A stretch of DNA of 64,000 nt, taken from NCBI RefSeq assembly GCF_004771275.1, contig NZ_RQEV01000001.1, positions 124,001 to 188,000 of the forward strand. The letters are read 5' to 3'. Source of the DNA: Leptospira fluminis (GTDB lineage: Bacteria > Spirochaetota > Leptospiria > Leptospirales > Leptospiraceae). Made by a program: the position numbers and the translations under genes. Positions 7,519 to 17,283 of this stretch are shown here, in pieces; position 1 is the first letter of the stretch, and each line of letters begins with the position of its first letter. The notes beneath the pieces are model-generated. The model had not been told where the DNA came from and ran no database searches. It saw only the letters and a program-made list of their open reading frames with translations.

Positions 7519-8235
7519 TCAGGCAGGTTTCAGGGATTTTAGTTTATCTACGAGTTCCGATAGGTTGCGCACATCGCCTTTTTCGTGCTTATGAAAAGAG
7601 GTCCAGCCGAGCTCTCTCGTGGGCACAATATCCAGCTCGATTTTATCTCCGCAGTAAAATAGCTTTTTGGGAGGAAGACCTACGGATTCGGAGGCGGCTT
7701 GAAATATCAGAGGAGATGGCTTTTCGAATCCGAACTCGGCGGAAACGAAAATCGGATCAAAATGGCGGAGAACTCCCACGCTTTTCAGCAGGTCCCGTAA
7801 GCGATGGTCCCAATTGGAAATGATCCCGAGCCCGTAATCTTCTTCTTTTACGAATTCCAATAATTCGGGAAATCCCGGATCCACCGACCAGACTTCCGGA
7901 TCGTCAAACTTACGAAAGATGGAAAGAAAAATGGGATCCGGGTCCAAATCGGAACCGATCTCCTTTAGGAAAATTCCAAGGAGATCCCTCCACCATCCTT
8001 CGCTCCCCCCCTCGTGAACATGAAACTTATCCCGGTACCCTAACAAAGGACCTTTCGTCAATTGAGAGTACGCCTTATGAAAAGCCTTTTCCAAGGAACC
8101 CGGGGGGCGAGAGTTCGTGAGTCCGAAATTTTCCAGCACATCGAAGTAGATTTCTCCCGCCGGCTTTTTCATAGTCAGAAGCGTATCGCCGACATCTAAA
8201 AAAAGGAATCGATCCTTGCCTTCGGAAATTTTCAT
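7519..8235 (-). CDS. HAD-superfamily hydrolase
   Basis: 238 residues from the ATG at 8235; one codon earlier a TTG is also possible. HAD motif I reads FLFLDVGDTLLTM (usual DxxGT, here DVGDT, nucleophile and acid/base Asp present), motif II is GIISNWD, motif III is the Lys in FGFEKPSPLIF and motif IV is FYCGDKIELDIV. A helical cap lies between motifs I and II, as in the HDHD3/2-haloacid dehalogenase-like group. It is probably a phosphatase of a small substrate that cannot be named. It lies 29 bases downstream of the serine hydrolase gene. Confidence 0.85.
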   Translation of the reverse strand: MKISEGKDRFLFLDVGDTLLTMKKPAGEIYFDVLENFGLTNSRPPGSLEKAFHKAYSQLTKGPLLGYRDKFHVHEGGSEGWWRDLLGIFLKEIGSDLDPDPIFLSIFRKFDDPEVWSVDPGFPELLEFVKEEDYGLGIISNWDHRLRDLLKSVGVLRHFDPIFVSAEFGFEKPSPLIFQAASESVGLPPKKLFYCGDKIELDIVPTRELGWTSFHKHEKGDVRNLSELVDKLKSLKPA

Positions 8236-8264
8236 CAAATCTGTTCGGTCTCGAAAAATCGGAT

Positions 8265-9497
8265 TTACGGATGCGCGGGAGAAAGTCCCGGTTGAACTGC
8301 TAACCTCGTTTCGTCCGCTCCTTCCTTCAATTTAGGATCCAAAGAGGATTTATGAGCCAACTTTAATTCCTTCAACATCGCGATTTCTTTTTCCTTGGTC
8401 GGCATCTTATCCTTGGAATGCAAGGAAAGTTTTACCGCTTCCAGGACGGATTGCAACAGTGTATCCGGAGCCTTATCCCAGATGGCCGAGGTGAGCACTA
8501 CTACGATTTTTCTGTGAGGAATTACGTAGATGTACTGACCTCCTTTTCCCGTGGCCATAAACGTGGACTTTCCTTCGAATTCGTGCAACCACCAATGAAG
8601 TCCGTAACGCGGGTCCACACCGGGCTCCAGGGTCCAGGCAATCCATTCGGGACGGAGGACCTGACGATTATGCCAGCGACCTCCTTCCAAATACAATTGG
8701 CCTATTTTGACCATGTCGATCGGTCGAAGCCTTAAACCGAATCCGCCCGTTTGCCTACCGGACGCGGAAGTATACCATTCTTCTCCGTGGATTCTTAACC
8801 ATGCAAAGATCGTGTTTTTTGCATATTCATACAGGTTCTTTCCCGTCTTCGCCTCTAAATAACCCGCCGCCAATTGGGAATCTCCGTTGGAATATTCGAA
8901 TTTCGTCCCGGGGGGAGAAGAAACCTGGGGTTCCCACGCTACTGAGAGCGGATTCGCTTCGGTCCGAATTTCTTCCTTTCTGACGAACGAGTCCCAGCCC
9001 ATCCCGGAACTCATATGTAACGCGTCCTTCAGACGGACCGATTCTTTTCCGGACAATTCGGTCGGTAAAATTCCGGGGAGATTGGATTCCGTAACCGCGA
9101 GACTTTCGTCCAAATCCACGCCGCAACCGTTGCTGTAGCAGATCCCAAGCAAAAGGGATAACATGGATTTGGTGACGGAATACATATTATGGTTGTGGTT
9201 CCTGGAAACGCCGCCCGCGTATCTTTCCCAAACCAATTTTCCTTCCTTCGCGATCAGGAAGGACCGGACCTCCGTCTTATCTTTCCGCATTTTTTGGGAA
9301 AGCTCGACCAAGGGGCGGGAATCCATTCCGGATTCCTCGGGAAAATGAACTGAAAAACCGTCTACAGGAGTCCGATCCAAGTGCGCCGGGTGTTCCCAGT
9401 TTACACCTTCGGGTAATTTGACCCAGCCCCAAGCGAGGGCGCTGCAGTTCGAAAACGCAATTACGAAAAAGATCGTTACGAAAATTCTAAAATGCAA
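8265..9497 (-). CDS. Serine hydrolase, class C beta-lactamase family, lipoprotein
   Basis: 410 residues from TTG. MHFRIFVTIFFVIAFSNC is a lipoprotein signal (Cys18). The beta-lactamase/DD-peptidase fold is shown by S-x-x-K at 107-110 (SVTK), Y-x-N in FEYSNGDSQ, and GKGGQYIYV in place of the usual H/K-T-G strand. Members act as esterases, peptidases or penicillin-binding-like enzymes at the cell envelope; the substrate cannot be told from sequence. A C-terminal helical tail of about 60 residues after the domain is rich in Lys and Glu. Confidence 0.88.
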   Translation of the reverse strand: MHFRIFVTIFFVIAFSNCSALAWGWVKLPEGVNWEHPAHLDRTPVDGFSVHFPEESGMDSRPLVELSQKMRKDKTEVRSFLIAKEGKLVWERYAGGVSRNHNHNMYSVTKSMLSLLLGICYSNGCGVDLDESLAVTESNLPGILPTELSGKESVRLKDALHMSSGMGWDSFVRKEEIRTEANPLSVAWEPQVSSPPGTKFEYSNGDSQLAAGYLEAKTGKNLYEYAKNTIFAWLRIHGEEWYTSASGRQTGGFGLRLRPIDMVKIGQLYLEGGRWHNRQVLRPEWIAWTLEPGVDPRYGLHWWLHEFEGKSTFMATGKGGQYIYVIPHRKIVVVLTSAIWDKAPDTLLQSVLEAVKLSLHSKDKMPTKEKEIAMLKELKLAHKSSLDPKLKEGADETRLAVQPGLSPAHP

Positions 9498-9762
9498 ATT
9501 CGAATTCTCCCATTTGGCGTACGGCTCCTTCTTTGAAAGATAGAGAACCCGCCGTGTGTCGGCAATCTTATTGGACGAAGTTTTCGGAAATTTTTTTCCA
9601 ATTTTTCATCGAAAAAGAAAAGATAAAAATTGGGGTCTCAATTGTTAGACCCGAGGAGTCGGATCCGACATTCAAGATTCCAAAAAAGATTTCTCCCCGT
9701 TTTTCCGATCTTACGGCCAAATCTTTCTTTGCGACGCTCGGAGCGCGAAGGACCTTGGAAGC

Positions 9763-10185
9763 ATGTCCGTATACTCCTTCTTTCGGAGAAACTCCTTCCG
9801 ATATTTACCCTTGCTTTTCCTTTTTCTAAACGGCTGCTTTTTTACCGTAGATTGGAACGGAAATTCTAAAGCTAAGGACAAAACGGAATTGCGCGAGGTT
9901 CCCAAACCCGAGGAAGGAAACCTTTCCGGGGAGGAAGGAAAAAAATTCGGAAAGAAACCGACCTTCAAAAGCGAAGAGGAAAAACGGCTGTTCGAACTCA
10001 TGACTTCGGAAGCCGGGCGCGATCTCCGAAATTCTAAAGATTGCTCCGTAATTTACAATAATTGTAAGGACAGATGCTGGAGCGAGTTTCCGACCCCGAG
10101 CGTACAGACGGTTTTTACCGCGATTACTGTGGACAGAAAGAGAAACGGCTGTATCGAGAATTGCCGGAACCTATGTAAAAATTAA
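9763..10185 (+). CDS. Predicted Cys-rich lipoprotein
   Basis: 140 residues. The signal MSVYSFFRRNSFRYLPLLFL ends in FLNGC, giving lipidated Cys near residue 25. After a charged linker rich in Lys and Glu comes a small domain with six cysteines: CSVIYNNCKDRCW and then CIENCRNLC near the C terminus, suggesting disulphides. No known family is recognised. It is a single gene ahead of cutA, 95 bases away on the same strand. Confidence 0.72.
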   Translation: MSVYSFFRRNSFRYLPLLFLFLNGCFFTVDWNGNSKAKDKTELREVPKPEEGNLSGEEGKKFGKKPTFKSEEEKRLFELMTSEAGRDLRNSKDCSVIYNNCKDRCWSEFPTPSVQTVFTAITVDRKRNGCIENCRNLCKN

Positions 10186-10280
10186 GTTCGCGACATTCGA
10201 GACCTTAGGTTCGGAAAGGAACGGAGAAAGGCTGGACAAATCGGAACAAAAGCGCATTTTCCTGTCTTTCGGAGGAAAGA

Positions 10281-10610
10281 ATGTCATCCCAAGAAATACT
10301 CATCTTCACCACTCTTGCCGACCGCGATCTCGCTGAGGAATACATAGCCGAAATGCTCCAAAACGGAATCATCATCAGCGGGACGATCTTTCCCGAAGTG
10401 GCTCTACTGTACCAGTGGGAGGGAAAATTGACCATCGATTCCGAAAACAAGATATTGTTGAAAGCGAAAGCGGAACAATACCCCGCGATCGAGGAATACA
10501 TCATGAAAAAGCACCCTTACCTCGCGCCGGAAATCATCCGTCTAGAAGCGAGTTTCGGATCCGACAAATTCAAATCCTTTATCCAACAAAAGATCGCGAA
10601 AGGGGGATGA
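10281..10610 (+). CDS. cutA: Divalent cation tolerance protein CutA
   Basis: 109 residues, typical of trimeric CutA1. The pattern ILIFTTLADRDLAEEYIAEML at the N terminus, NGIIISGTIFPEVALLYQWEGKL in the middle and YPAIEEYIMKKHPYLAPEII near the end matches the family (NTCPD/AE.lA..lv..rLaACvN..p, YxWxG, HPYexPEI), with the usual Cys replaced. CutA is linked to copper tolerance in Escherichia coli though its role elsewhere is unclear. It is cytosolic, and convergent with the rhomboid gene. Confidence 0.9.
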   Translation: MSSQEILIFTTLADRDLAEEYIAEMLQNGIIISGTIFPEVALLYQWEGKLTIDSENKILLKAKAEQYPAIEEYIMKKHPYLAPEIIRLEASFGSDKFKSFIQQKIAKGG

Positions 10611-10653
10611 AGGCTCTCGGAACGGAGTATGCGCTTGCACCCTATTCCGAACC

Positions 10654-11253
10654 TCACCGGAATACGTTTAGTATATAATACAGAAATTTTTGCAAGGCCT
10701 CCGGCTTCGCAAAAATCGCGATCGCCAAACCGGTGAGAGCCCCATAAAGGTGCGCATCGTGGTTGATTCCGTCGTCCCCTTTTTTGGAAGCGTAGAACGT
10801 ATATCCCAGGTACAGAATCGCGAATAACGGCGCGGGAATCGGAACCGGAATCAAAAATAGAAAAATACTGGATTGAGGAAAAAAAAGAACGGAAGCGAAA
10901 ACGATTCCCGCAGTTCCACCGGAGGCGCCGAGTGTCGCATATTTCGGGTTATCCTTGTTCTTGGCAAAGGAGATTCCTCCCGCAGAAAGTATGGAAGCAA
11001 GGTACACGGATAAGAACCCCCAGCCTCCGATACTATATTCCACCGCCGGCCCGAAAAAATATAGGGTCACCATATTGAACAATAGATGAAACACGTCGGA
11101 GTGCAAAAAAGCTCCGGTGACAAGAGTATACAACCTTCTTTCTCTCGCGTCTCTGTACGGACGCAGCAAAAAACGTTCCAAAAAATCCCGGTTTAAGAAG
11201 AGCGCATACAGACTAACGACGGAAGTGATTCCTATGGTGAGTTCGGTTATCAT
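10654..11253 (-). CDS. Rhomboid-family intramembrane serine protease
   Basis: 199 residues with about six membrane spans. Catalytic Ser111 is in GASGG (109-113) and catalytic His168 in HDAHLYGALTG; His56 and Asn60 in HLLFNM stabilise the oxyanion. This is the minimal six-helix bacterial form. Ser111 and His168 being present, it should be active, unlike the rhomboid-like protein at 50802. It lies 8 bases after the uvrB stop on the same strand, so the two are likely cotranscribed. Confidence 0.9.
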   Translation of the reverse strand: MITELTIGITSVVSLYALFLNRDFLERFLLRPYRDARERRLYTLVTGAFLHSDVFHLLFNMVTLYFFGPAVEYSIGGWGFLSVYLASILSAGGISFAKNKDNPKYATLGASGGTAGIVFASVLFFPQSSIFLFLIPVPIPAPLFAILYLGYTFYASKKGDDGINHDAHLYGALTGLAIAIFAKPEALQKFLYYILNVFR

Positions 11254-11261
11254 TCCTTTCC

Positions 11262-13241
11262 CTACGACTTCAAGGACAACATTTTGTCGCGTAGCATGGC
11301 CGCTCTTTCGAAATCCAATTCCTTTGCCGCCTTTAACATCTCTTCTCGGAGACGTTCCTTCATCTCTTCCTTGCTGGAGAAGTTCTTTTCCCGGAATTGC
11401 TTATTGATGCTTTCCATCGCGGCCTCTTCCATCGTAAACTCCTGCTGTTCGCGTTCGATGATGTCGCTAATCTCCTTTGAAATCGTCTTGGGAGAAATCC
11501 TATATTTGGCGTTGTGCTCCTCTTGGATGGAGCGACGACGACGCGTTTCTCCCATCGCTTTTTCCATGGATTCGGTCGTCTTGTCCGCATATAACACCGC
11601 CGTACCGTTTACGTTACGGGCCGCCCTGCCTATGGTTTGTATCAAAGATTTATAATTTCTCAAAAATCCTTCCTTATCCGCGTCCAGAATCGCCACAAGA
11701 GAAACCTCGGGTATATCCAAACCTTCCCTAAGAAGATTGATCCCCACAAGAACGTCATAAATCCCTTTCCTCAGGTCTCGGATGATCTCCACTCTCTCCA
11801 AGGTATCCACTTCCGAATGCAGGTAGGAAACTTTGATACCCAATTCCTTATAGTAGTCCGTCAGATCCTCCGCCATTTTTTTGGTCAAAGTGGTAACGAG
11901 CACCCTTTCACCCTGGTCCGTCCGCTTTCGGATCTCTACCAACAAATCCTCGACTTGATTCTTCGTAGGGCGAACCTCGACGATCGGATCCAGGAGTCCG
12001 GTCGGACGAATGATTTGTTCGACGATGGTCTTGCTTTTTTCCAGTTCGTACTCCGCCGGAGTTGCGGAAACATACAGGGTTTTAGGAGTTAAATCCTCAA
12101 ACTCGGTAAAGTTCAAAGGACGGTTATCCAGAGCGGAAGGAAGTCTGAATCCGAAATCCACCAAGGTCGTCTTTCTAGCCCTATCTCCCGCGTACATCCC
12201 ACCGACTTGGGGAATCGTAACGTGAGACTCGTCCACGATCAGTAAAAAATCTCCGCGGAAATAATCGATCAGGCAGGCGGGACGTTCCCCCTCTTTTCTT
12301 CCCGTCAAATGACGCGAATAATTCTCTATCCCGCTGCAATACCCCATTTCCCGAAGCATTTCCATATCGTAGTTCGTACGGGATACGATCCGTTGGGCTT
12401 CCAGGAACTTATTCTCTTTTTTGAATTTTTCTTCCTGTTCCAGCATCTCTGCGTGAATCACACCCATCGCATCCTTGAGCATGGGAGAAGAAGTGATAAA
12501 GTGCTTCGCGGGATAGACAAAACAACGATCCAATTTTGCGATTACCTGACCCGTTACGGGTTGGATCCTGGAAATCGCGTCGATTTCGTCCCCGAAAAAC
12601 TCGATTCGAATCCCGTCCGTATGATAGGCCGGAAAGATTTCCACGGAATCGCCTCGAACCCGAAAATTCCCCCTGGAAAAATCCACATCGTTTCGGTTGT
12701 ACTGGATATGAAGCAGTTTTCGAATCACCGCATCCCGATCTATGGTTTCTCCTTTTTGGACGGAGACCACCGACTTACTGTATTCTTCCGGAGATCCCAA
12801 ACCGTAAATGCAGGACACGGAACTCACGATCACGACGTCGTCTCTCTCTAACAGAGAGGAAGTGGCACGCAATCTGAGCTTGTCTATTTCCTCGTTCACG
12901 GACATATCCTTTTCGATGAATGTGTCCGAGGAGGGAACATACGCCTCAGGTTGGTAGTAATCGTAGTAGGAAACGAAATACTCTACCGCGTTCTCCGGAA
13001 AAAATTCCTTAAATTCGCGGAATAATTGAGCCGCTAGAGTTTTGTTATGCGAAAGGACCAGAGTAGGCAATCCGAGTCTGGAAATGACTTCCGCCATTGT
13101 GAAGGTTTTTCCCGAACCGGTTACTCCGACGAGCGTGACCTTCTCCTCTCCCTTTTTAAAAGAGGTTGCGATTTTTTCGATGGCTTGGACCTGATCTCCG
13201 GCGGCTTGGTAAGGGGAATGAAGCTTGAAAACGGCGGGCAT
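11262..13241 (-). CDS. uvrB: Excinuclease ABC subunit B
   Basis: 659 residues, normal length. UvrB verifies DNA damage and loads UvrC in nucleotide excision repair. Walker A GVTGSGKT lies at 39-46, the beta-hairpin region [20 protein letters not shown] near residue 93 and helicase motifs V/VI near [17 protein letters not shown] and QTIGRAARN. The UVR motif that contacts UvrC closes the protein ([14 protein letters not shown]). The upstream partner gene is not adjacent; the downstream neighbour is the rhomboid protease. Confidence 0.98.
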   Translation of the reverse strand: MPAVFKLHSPYQAAGDQVQAIEKIATSFKKGEEKVTLVGVTGSGKTFTMAEVISRLGLPTLVLSHNKTLAAQLFREFKEFFPENAVEYFVSYYDYYQPEAYVPSSDTFIEKDMSVNEEIDKLRLRATSSLLERDDVVIVSSVSCIYGLGSPEEYSKSVVSVQKGETIDRDAVIRKLLHIQYNRNDVDFSRGNFRVRGDSVEIFPAYHTDGIRIEFFGDEIDAISRIQPVTGQVIAKLDRCFVYPAKHFITSSPMLKDAMGVIHAEMLEQEEKFKKENKFLEAQRIVSRTNYDMEMLREMGYCSGIENYSRHLTGRKEGERPACLIDYFRGDFLLIVDESHVTIPQVGGMYAGDRARKTTLVDFGFRLPSALDNRPLNFTEFEDLTPKTLYVSATPAEYELEKSKTIVEQIIRPTGLLDPIVEVRPTKNQVEDLLVEIRKRTDQGERVLVTTLTKKMAEDLTDYYKELGIKVSYLHSEVDTLERVEIIRDLRKGIYDVLVGINLLREGLDIPEVSLVAILDADKEGFLRNYKSLIQTIGRAARNVNGTAVLYADKTTESMEKAMGETRRRRSIQEEHNAKYRISPKTISKEISDIIEREQQEFTMEEAAMESINKQFREKNFSSKEEMKERLREEMLKAAKELDFERAAMLRDKMLSLKS

Positions 13242-13308
13242 ATGATTTCCTACAGATTAGAATCCTGGGAGAGAAAAACGTTTTTGGTTCCGGGAAAATT
13301 CGGAAAGT

Positions 13309-13977
13309 TCAGGCGATTTTCTTTTCGGCCAAGAATAGCGCCTGTTTGCGCTCTTCCAAAATTTCCAGATCCATTTTATCGAATAATTTCTGCATGACCA
13401 TCATTCCGCGCATCAATGTCGCGGTGGAAGAAAATTTGCCTCTTTCGATATCCTCTTCCAGGTTCAGGTCTCGCAAATTGTTCACGAGACGGATCTTAAA
13501 GGATTTTCCCGGATCGACGGAATAAGAAACTTCTACCGTTCCCCCGTCGCCGTATTTTACGGCATTTTCCACAGCTTCTATGGAGCCGATCGTCAGATCT
13601 ACGATGATATCTTCAGAGATTCCGTTGCTTCTTAAAAACGTCTCCAATCTGCTCCGAACGTATTGCATAGGCTGGAATTCCGTTCGACCTAAAATCGAAT
13701 ATTCTTCTTTTTTTACGGGCTTTTTGCGAGCAGGCAATTCCGCCGATAGGGAATATTCTCTGGGATCCAATTTTCCCCGAGCCGCTTCCCCCGTCCCGAC
13801 CATGGTCTCTAGTATTTTGGGAATCCATTCCGGAGAAAAAACAGGTTCTTCTCGAAACTTTCTGAGAACATCCATTCGGATCCAGGCATGGAAATCCTGG
13901 GAATTTCCTATCAAACCGTTTGCTAGGAGATCCCTTACTTGGGCTTCGATCTCTCCTAGGGAAAAGGACATTCCCAT
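13309..13977 (-). CDS. Anti-sigma-type ATPase (RsbW/SpoIIAB-like HATPase)
   Basis: 222 residues. The C-terminal half (from about residue 95) has the GHKL fold: an N-box IGSIEAVENAVKYGDGGTVE and a reduced G-box region near KFSSTATLMRGMMVM. There is no sensor or H-box, so it resembles serine-kinase anti-sigma factors that bind STAS-domain antagonists. The N-terminal 90 residues are helical and unlike known domains. The STAS protein at 38047 and the two phosphatases at 40871-44400 could be its partners. The 299 bases upstream, to trmL, contain no gene I can support. Confidence 0.75.
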   Translation of the reverse strand: MGMSFSLGEIEAQVRDLLANGLIGNSQDFHAWIRMDVLRKFREEPVFSPEWIPKILETMVGTGEAARGKLDPREYSLSAELPARKKPVKKEEYSILGRTEFQPMQYVRSRLETFLRSNGISEDIIVDLTIGSIEAVENAVKYGDGGTVEVSYSVDPGKSFKIRLVNNLRDLNLEEDIERGKFSSTATLMRGMMVMQKLFDKMDLEILEERKQALFLAEKKIA

Positions 13978-14276
13978 ATTTTTCCATAGGAACTTTTTTT
14001 TAAATGAATGTAAATCGGATTTTTGACGAGGGATATTAAACCGGAATGCTAGACCTGTCCGATTCTCTACCGTTCGGACGTCCGAAAAGCAAATTCGCTT
14101 TTTCCCGTAATTTCTGTCCGAATTTTTCCGTTCGGCGACGAGCTTTCCGTTCTAAAACCGGTGTGCGTCCCCTCTTTTTCAAATCGAAAATTACGAAAAA
14201 GAACGGACAAGAATCGAATCCACCGCCAACCGAACGAGGGACCTGTCCCGAAAACTACCCAAGCCCGGATCATATA

Positions 14277-14738
14277 TTACCAATTTCTAATTTGTCGCAA
14301 GGCTTCGTATGCGACCACCGCTACGGCATTACTCAGATTCAGGCACCGGCATTCTTCTTCCATAGGAATTCTTAGTATGGAAGAAGGTTCCACGGAACGC
14401 ATGAGTTCAGGAGGCAATCCAGACGTTTCGTTTCCGAAGAGAAGGGAATCGTTTTCCGCGAATTTAGCCGCCGTATAGGAAAGGGGACCCTTGGTGGAAA
14501 TCAGATAGACTCTCGAAGCCGGAGGCGAAGAAGCGAGGAAGTTCTCCCAATTTTCATGACGGAATAAACGTACCTTATCCCAATAATCCAGGCCGGCTCT
14601 TCTAGCCGCTTTTTCCGTCAATTCGAATGCCGGCTCCCCTACGATATGCAACTCCGCCCCGAGCGCTATGCACAATCTAGCAATATTACCGGTGTTAGGC
14701 GGAATCTCCGGTCGGTACAATGCGATCCGGAGAGGCAT
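14277..14738 (-). CDS. trmL: tRNA (cytidine/uridine-34 2'-O)-methyltransferase
   Basis: 153 residues, the size of the minimal SPOUT enzyme TrmL, which methylates the wobble base of tRNA-Leu isoacceptors. Motifs: IALYRPEIPPNTGNIARLC at the N terminus, LLFGNETSGLPPEL (motif 2) and LRIPMEEECRCLNLSNAVAV (motif 3, forming the trefoil knot SAM site). It starts 3 bases after the S1-protein stop and is last in an operon with that gene and the amidohydrolase-like gene. Confidence 0.93.
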   Translation of the reverse strand: MPLRIALYRPEIPPNTGNIARLCIALGAELHIVGEPAFELTEKAARRAGLDYWDKVRLFRHENWENFLASSPPASRVYLISTKGPLSYTAAKFAENDSLLFGNETSGLPPELMRSVEPSSILRIPMEEECRCLNLSNAVAVVAYEALRQIRNW

Positions 14739-14741
14739 ATT

Positions 14742-15890
14742 TTATCCTTTCTTCTGCCCTTTGGCCAAGGACTTGGCCAAGATCGCCCCGAAAGAACCTG
14801 TAGAAGAAGTCTCTTCGGAAAGGTATCCGCCGTAATCCAGACGATCCTGTACTTCTTTCGCTTTGGTAAGGGAAAGGGAGATTTGTCGTTTGCTCAAATT
14901 CACTTCCATTACGAAAACATCCACCTTATCCCCCGGCTTAAACACCTGGGAAAGGGGTACTCGGTTCTGAACCCCGCTTTCCCGATTCGGCACCAGACCG
15001 GAAAAATGTTCGTTCAATTTTACGAATAAACCGAAAGGTTTGATACTCTCCACGATTCCGGAAACCACGTCGCCTTCCTTGAACGGAACGTTCTGAGCCC
15101 AAGGATCCTTTAAGAAATCCTTAACCGTAAAACTATGTTTGTTTTCTTCCCAATCCAGTTTTAAAACTTTCCCGCGAAGAACCTGGCCCGGATGAAATTC
15201 CGTCGAAAGATCCGCGTTCTTTTTGAACGTGGCTTCGGACGCGGGTACGAGAGCAGTCAGTCCGTCGGCTTCCACGATCAACCCGAAAGAATGCACGGAT
15301 TTGACCTTACAAGTCACGAACATTCCGGGTTTCAATTCCCCTTTCAGCACGGAGATCTTGGCTTCCTTTTCCTTATCCGCGATTTTCTTTTGCGAGACCA
15401 CGATCTTCCCTTTTTGTCCGACTTCCACGATCAAAAAGCGAAGGTATTTTCCGACTAGCCCGCCCTGCTTTCTCAACTCCGGATCGAGTTGGGAAAAAGG
15501 GCAGAATCCCAAGGATTCTCCTAGCTTCACTTCGACGCCGGCTTCGTTCTCCCCTACGATATGCGCTAGTACGGGGATTTCGGAAGACTGCGCCACGGAG
15601 AGAAAATCCTTTTCCAAAGAATCTCCGCTGAGACAGGTCGTAAAATATTGGTCTCCGGAAGACTCGCGTAAAAAATACGCTTCGAATTCCGAGCCCGCTG
15701 CCGGAGGCTCCGCAAATTCTTCCGCGAGCACGATTCCCGAAATTCCGGTTCCTTTGGTTTTTATAAAAATATAATCCGATTTTACGCTGCTTACGATCGC
15801 GGTTACCTTTGCTCCGGGTTCTAACGCCGCTTTTTTTCGGAAACTCTCGTCCAAAAGTTTTTCAAAAAGTTCTTTTTGGGATTCTTTCAT
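14742..15890 (-). CDS. S1-domain RNA-binding protein (four S1 repeats)
   Basis: 382 residues from ATG at 15890 (MKESQKELFEKLLDESFRKK); the frame stays open much further upstream but that part lies inside the next gene. Four S1-type OB folds follow at about residues 25-95, 105-180, 190-265 and 275-350. The last two are best conserved (FVTCKVKSVHSFGLIVEADG; GDVVSGIVESIKPFGLFVKL, ISLSLTKAKE). It resembles ribosomal protein S1 but is shorter and likely acts in translation or RNA metabolism. It is next to trmL, consistent with an RNA role. Confidence 0.85.
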   Translation of the reverse strand: MKESQKELFEKLLDESFRKKAALEPGAKVTAIVSSVKSDYIFIKTKGTGISGIVLAEEFAEPPAAGSEFEAYFLRESSGDQYFTTCLSGDSLEKDFLSVAQSSEIPVLAHIVGENEAGVEVKLGESLGFCPFSQLDPELRKQGGLVGKYLRFLIVEVGQKGKIVVSQKKIADKEKEAKISVLKGELKPGMFVTCKVKSVHSFGLIVEADGLTALVPASEATFKKNADLSTEFHPGQVLRGKVLKLDWEENKHSFTVKDFLKDPWAQNVPFKEGDVVSGIVESIKPFGLFVKLNEHFSGLVPNRESGVQNRVPLSQVFKPGDKVDVFVMEVNLSKRQISLSLTKAKEVQDRLDYGGYLSEETSSTGSFGAILAKSLAKGQKKG

Positions 15891-15907
15891 CTTTCTTCCT
15901 CTCTTTA

Positions 15908-17278
15908 TCAGCGAATTCCCTTCACTTTCGTTTTCTTGGCCGGAGCAATTTCCGTTTTTTTCCGCTCCGTTACGATCGTTTTCAAGGAGCGTAATTTTCC
16001 CCAGTCGGTCAATGGATCCTCTTCGAAGACCAAAAACTGAGCGGATTTTCCCGTTCGGATTTTCCCCTCGTGCGCGGCGCCCAAATACGTACATGTGGTT
16101 TCCGTTGCCGCGCGTAACGCTTCCTTCGGCCCTAGGATCTTGGACAGTAAGGAGATCTCCTTCCATCCCGCAATTCCGGGAAACGTCAGATAATTTCCCG
16201 CGCCGGAAGCGAGAAGAATCTTTAAAGCCAGATTCTTGCGGGCATTCAGAAACGCAAGATAGGAATCGTACTCCTGATCCGCCTCCGCTTTTTCCTTCTC
16301 TTTTAATCCTTTCAAAGAGGAAATCCATTCCGCTGTCGGAGCTTTTTCCCTGAATTTCGGACTCCAGGAGAGCAGATGATCCCATTCCGCCGAAAATTCG
16401 GAAGTCCCGACCTGCTTTTGATTATAATACACCCCGAACATGGGTCCCCAATAAGATTGGACTAAATTTCCGGAGACAGGGGCAATAGAAGCCGTCTCCG
16501 GAATCGGATGATAGAGAACGTGAACCCCGGCCGACAAGGCCTCCCAAGTGGCAAACTCTTCCCCGAAGGAAGAAACCGACAATTCCAACTTCTGGGAATC
16601 CGCTTTGGCCCGCATTCGATACAGAAGATGCCCGTCTAGCTGGAACAATTCCCCGGGATCGTGTCTCAGAAAAATATGCGCCTTTCCCCCGCTCCTGGAA
16701 GCGACGGCTTGCATCGCTTCGACCGCAGAGTGAAGGATTTTATATCCCTTTCGATCCGTTTCGGAACCCCGTAATTCCGGAGAATCCGCGATCCAAACCG
16801 GAGAAGAGGAGAGAATCTGCGGAAATTCGCCTTTCTGTCTTCTATAACGAGCGAATTCTTCGGCCCAATTTGCATCCGCTACGCTTTGAACCAAAACGAA
16901 TCCATGGAGCAAAAACGAATGTAAATCTTCTTCCAATTCCTTTTTATCTTTTTGTCCGCCTAAGGAATTCGCCCCAAGAGTGACATTGGCGTCACAAAAT
17001 CCGGGCAAAAGATAAAGCGGAGTTCCCTCCTTGGAAGAAGGTACGATCTTTTCCACCAAGCCGTCTTTGACGGAAAGATCCACCGGTCCTTTGTATTCCA
17101 ACGATCCCGGTTCGAGTACGAACACTCCCTTCCAATTCCAGCTCTGAGCCCGAAGCGAGCCGACGGAGCAAAGTAGAATCAGATTCGTAAAAAACAGGAT
17201 GCGCGAACGCAGGAAGACCTTTTTTGGACTGGCGTTTATGAGTCTCTTGACAAACAAATCGAGTTCCGGAAAGTTCAA
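15908..17278 (-). CDS. Amidohydrolase-like exported protein lacking metal ligands
   Basis: 456 residues as drawn, from a TTG; the true start may be later because the signal-like stretch ILFFTNLILLCSVGSLRAQ begins near residue 27. The fold of an imidazolonepropionase/dihydroorotase-type enzyme is visible at both ends: LPGFCDANVTLG (91-102) corresponds to the metal site LPGxxDxHxH, and EALRAATETTCTYLGAAHEG with IRTGKSAQFLVFEEDPLTDW to the C-terminal signature. The HxH is replaced by N-V-T and the usual GTDA Asp by S-G-A-G, so a catalytic role is doubtful. First gene of the operon with the S1 protein and trmL. Confidence 0.75.
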   Translation of the reverse strand: MNFPELDLFVKRLINASPKKVFLRSRILFFTNLILLCSVGSLRAQSWNWKGVFVLEPGSLEYKGPVDLSVKDGLVEKIVPSSKEGTPLYLLPGFCDANVTLGANSLGGQKDKKELEEDLHSFLLHGFVLVQSVADANWAEEFARYRRQKGEFPQILSSSPVWIADSPELRGSETDRKGYKILHSAVEAMQAVASRSGGKAHIFLRHDPGELFQLDGHLLYRMRAKADSQKLELSVSSFGEEFATWEALSAGVHVLYHPIPETASIAPVSGNLVQSYWGPMFGVYYNQKQVGTSEFSAEWDHLLSWSPKFREKAPTAEWISSLKGLKEKEKAEADQEYDSYLAFLNARKNLALKILLASGAGNYLTFPGIAGWKEISLLSKILGPKEALRAATETTCTYLGAAHEGKIRTGKSAQFLVFEEDPLTDWGKLRSLKTIVTERKKTEIAPAKKTKVKGIR

Positions 17279-17283
17279 GGTAA

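Noticed and set aside
12309..12851. Antisense ORF (180 codons) opposite uvrB
   Set aside because: Lies wholly inside uvrB in reverse, with no ribosome site and no recognisable product.
15891..16385. Upstream extension of the S1-domain protein frame (would make 547 residues)
   Set aside because: It overlaps the coding region of the amidohydrolase-like gene on the same strand, is not S1-like, and the ATG at 15890 has proper context and fits the family N terminus.
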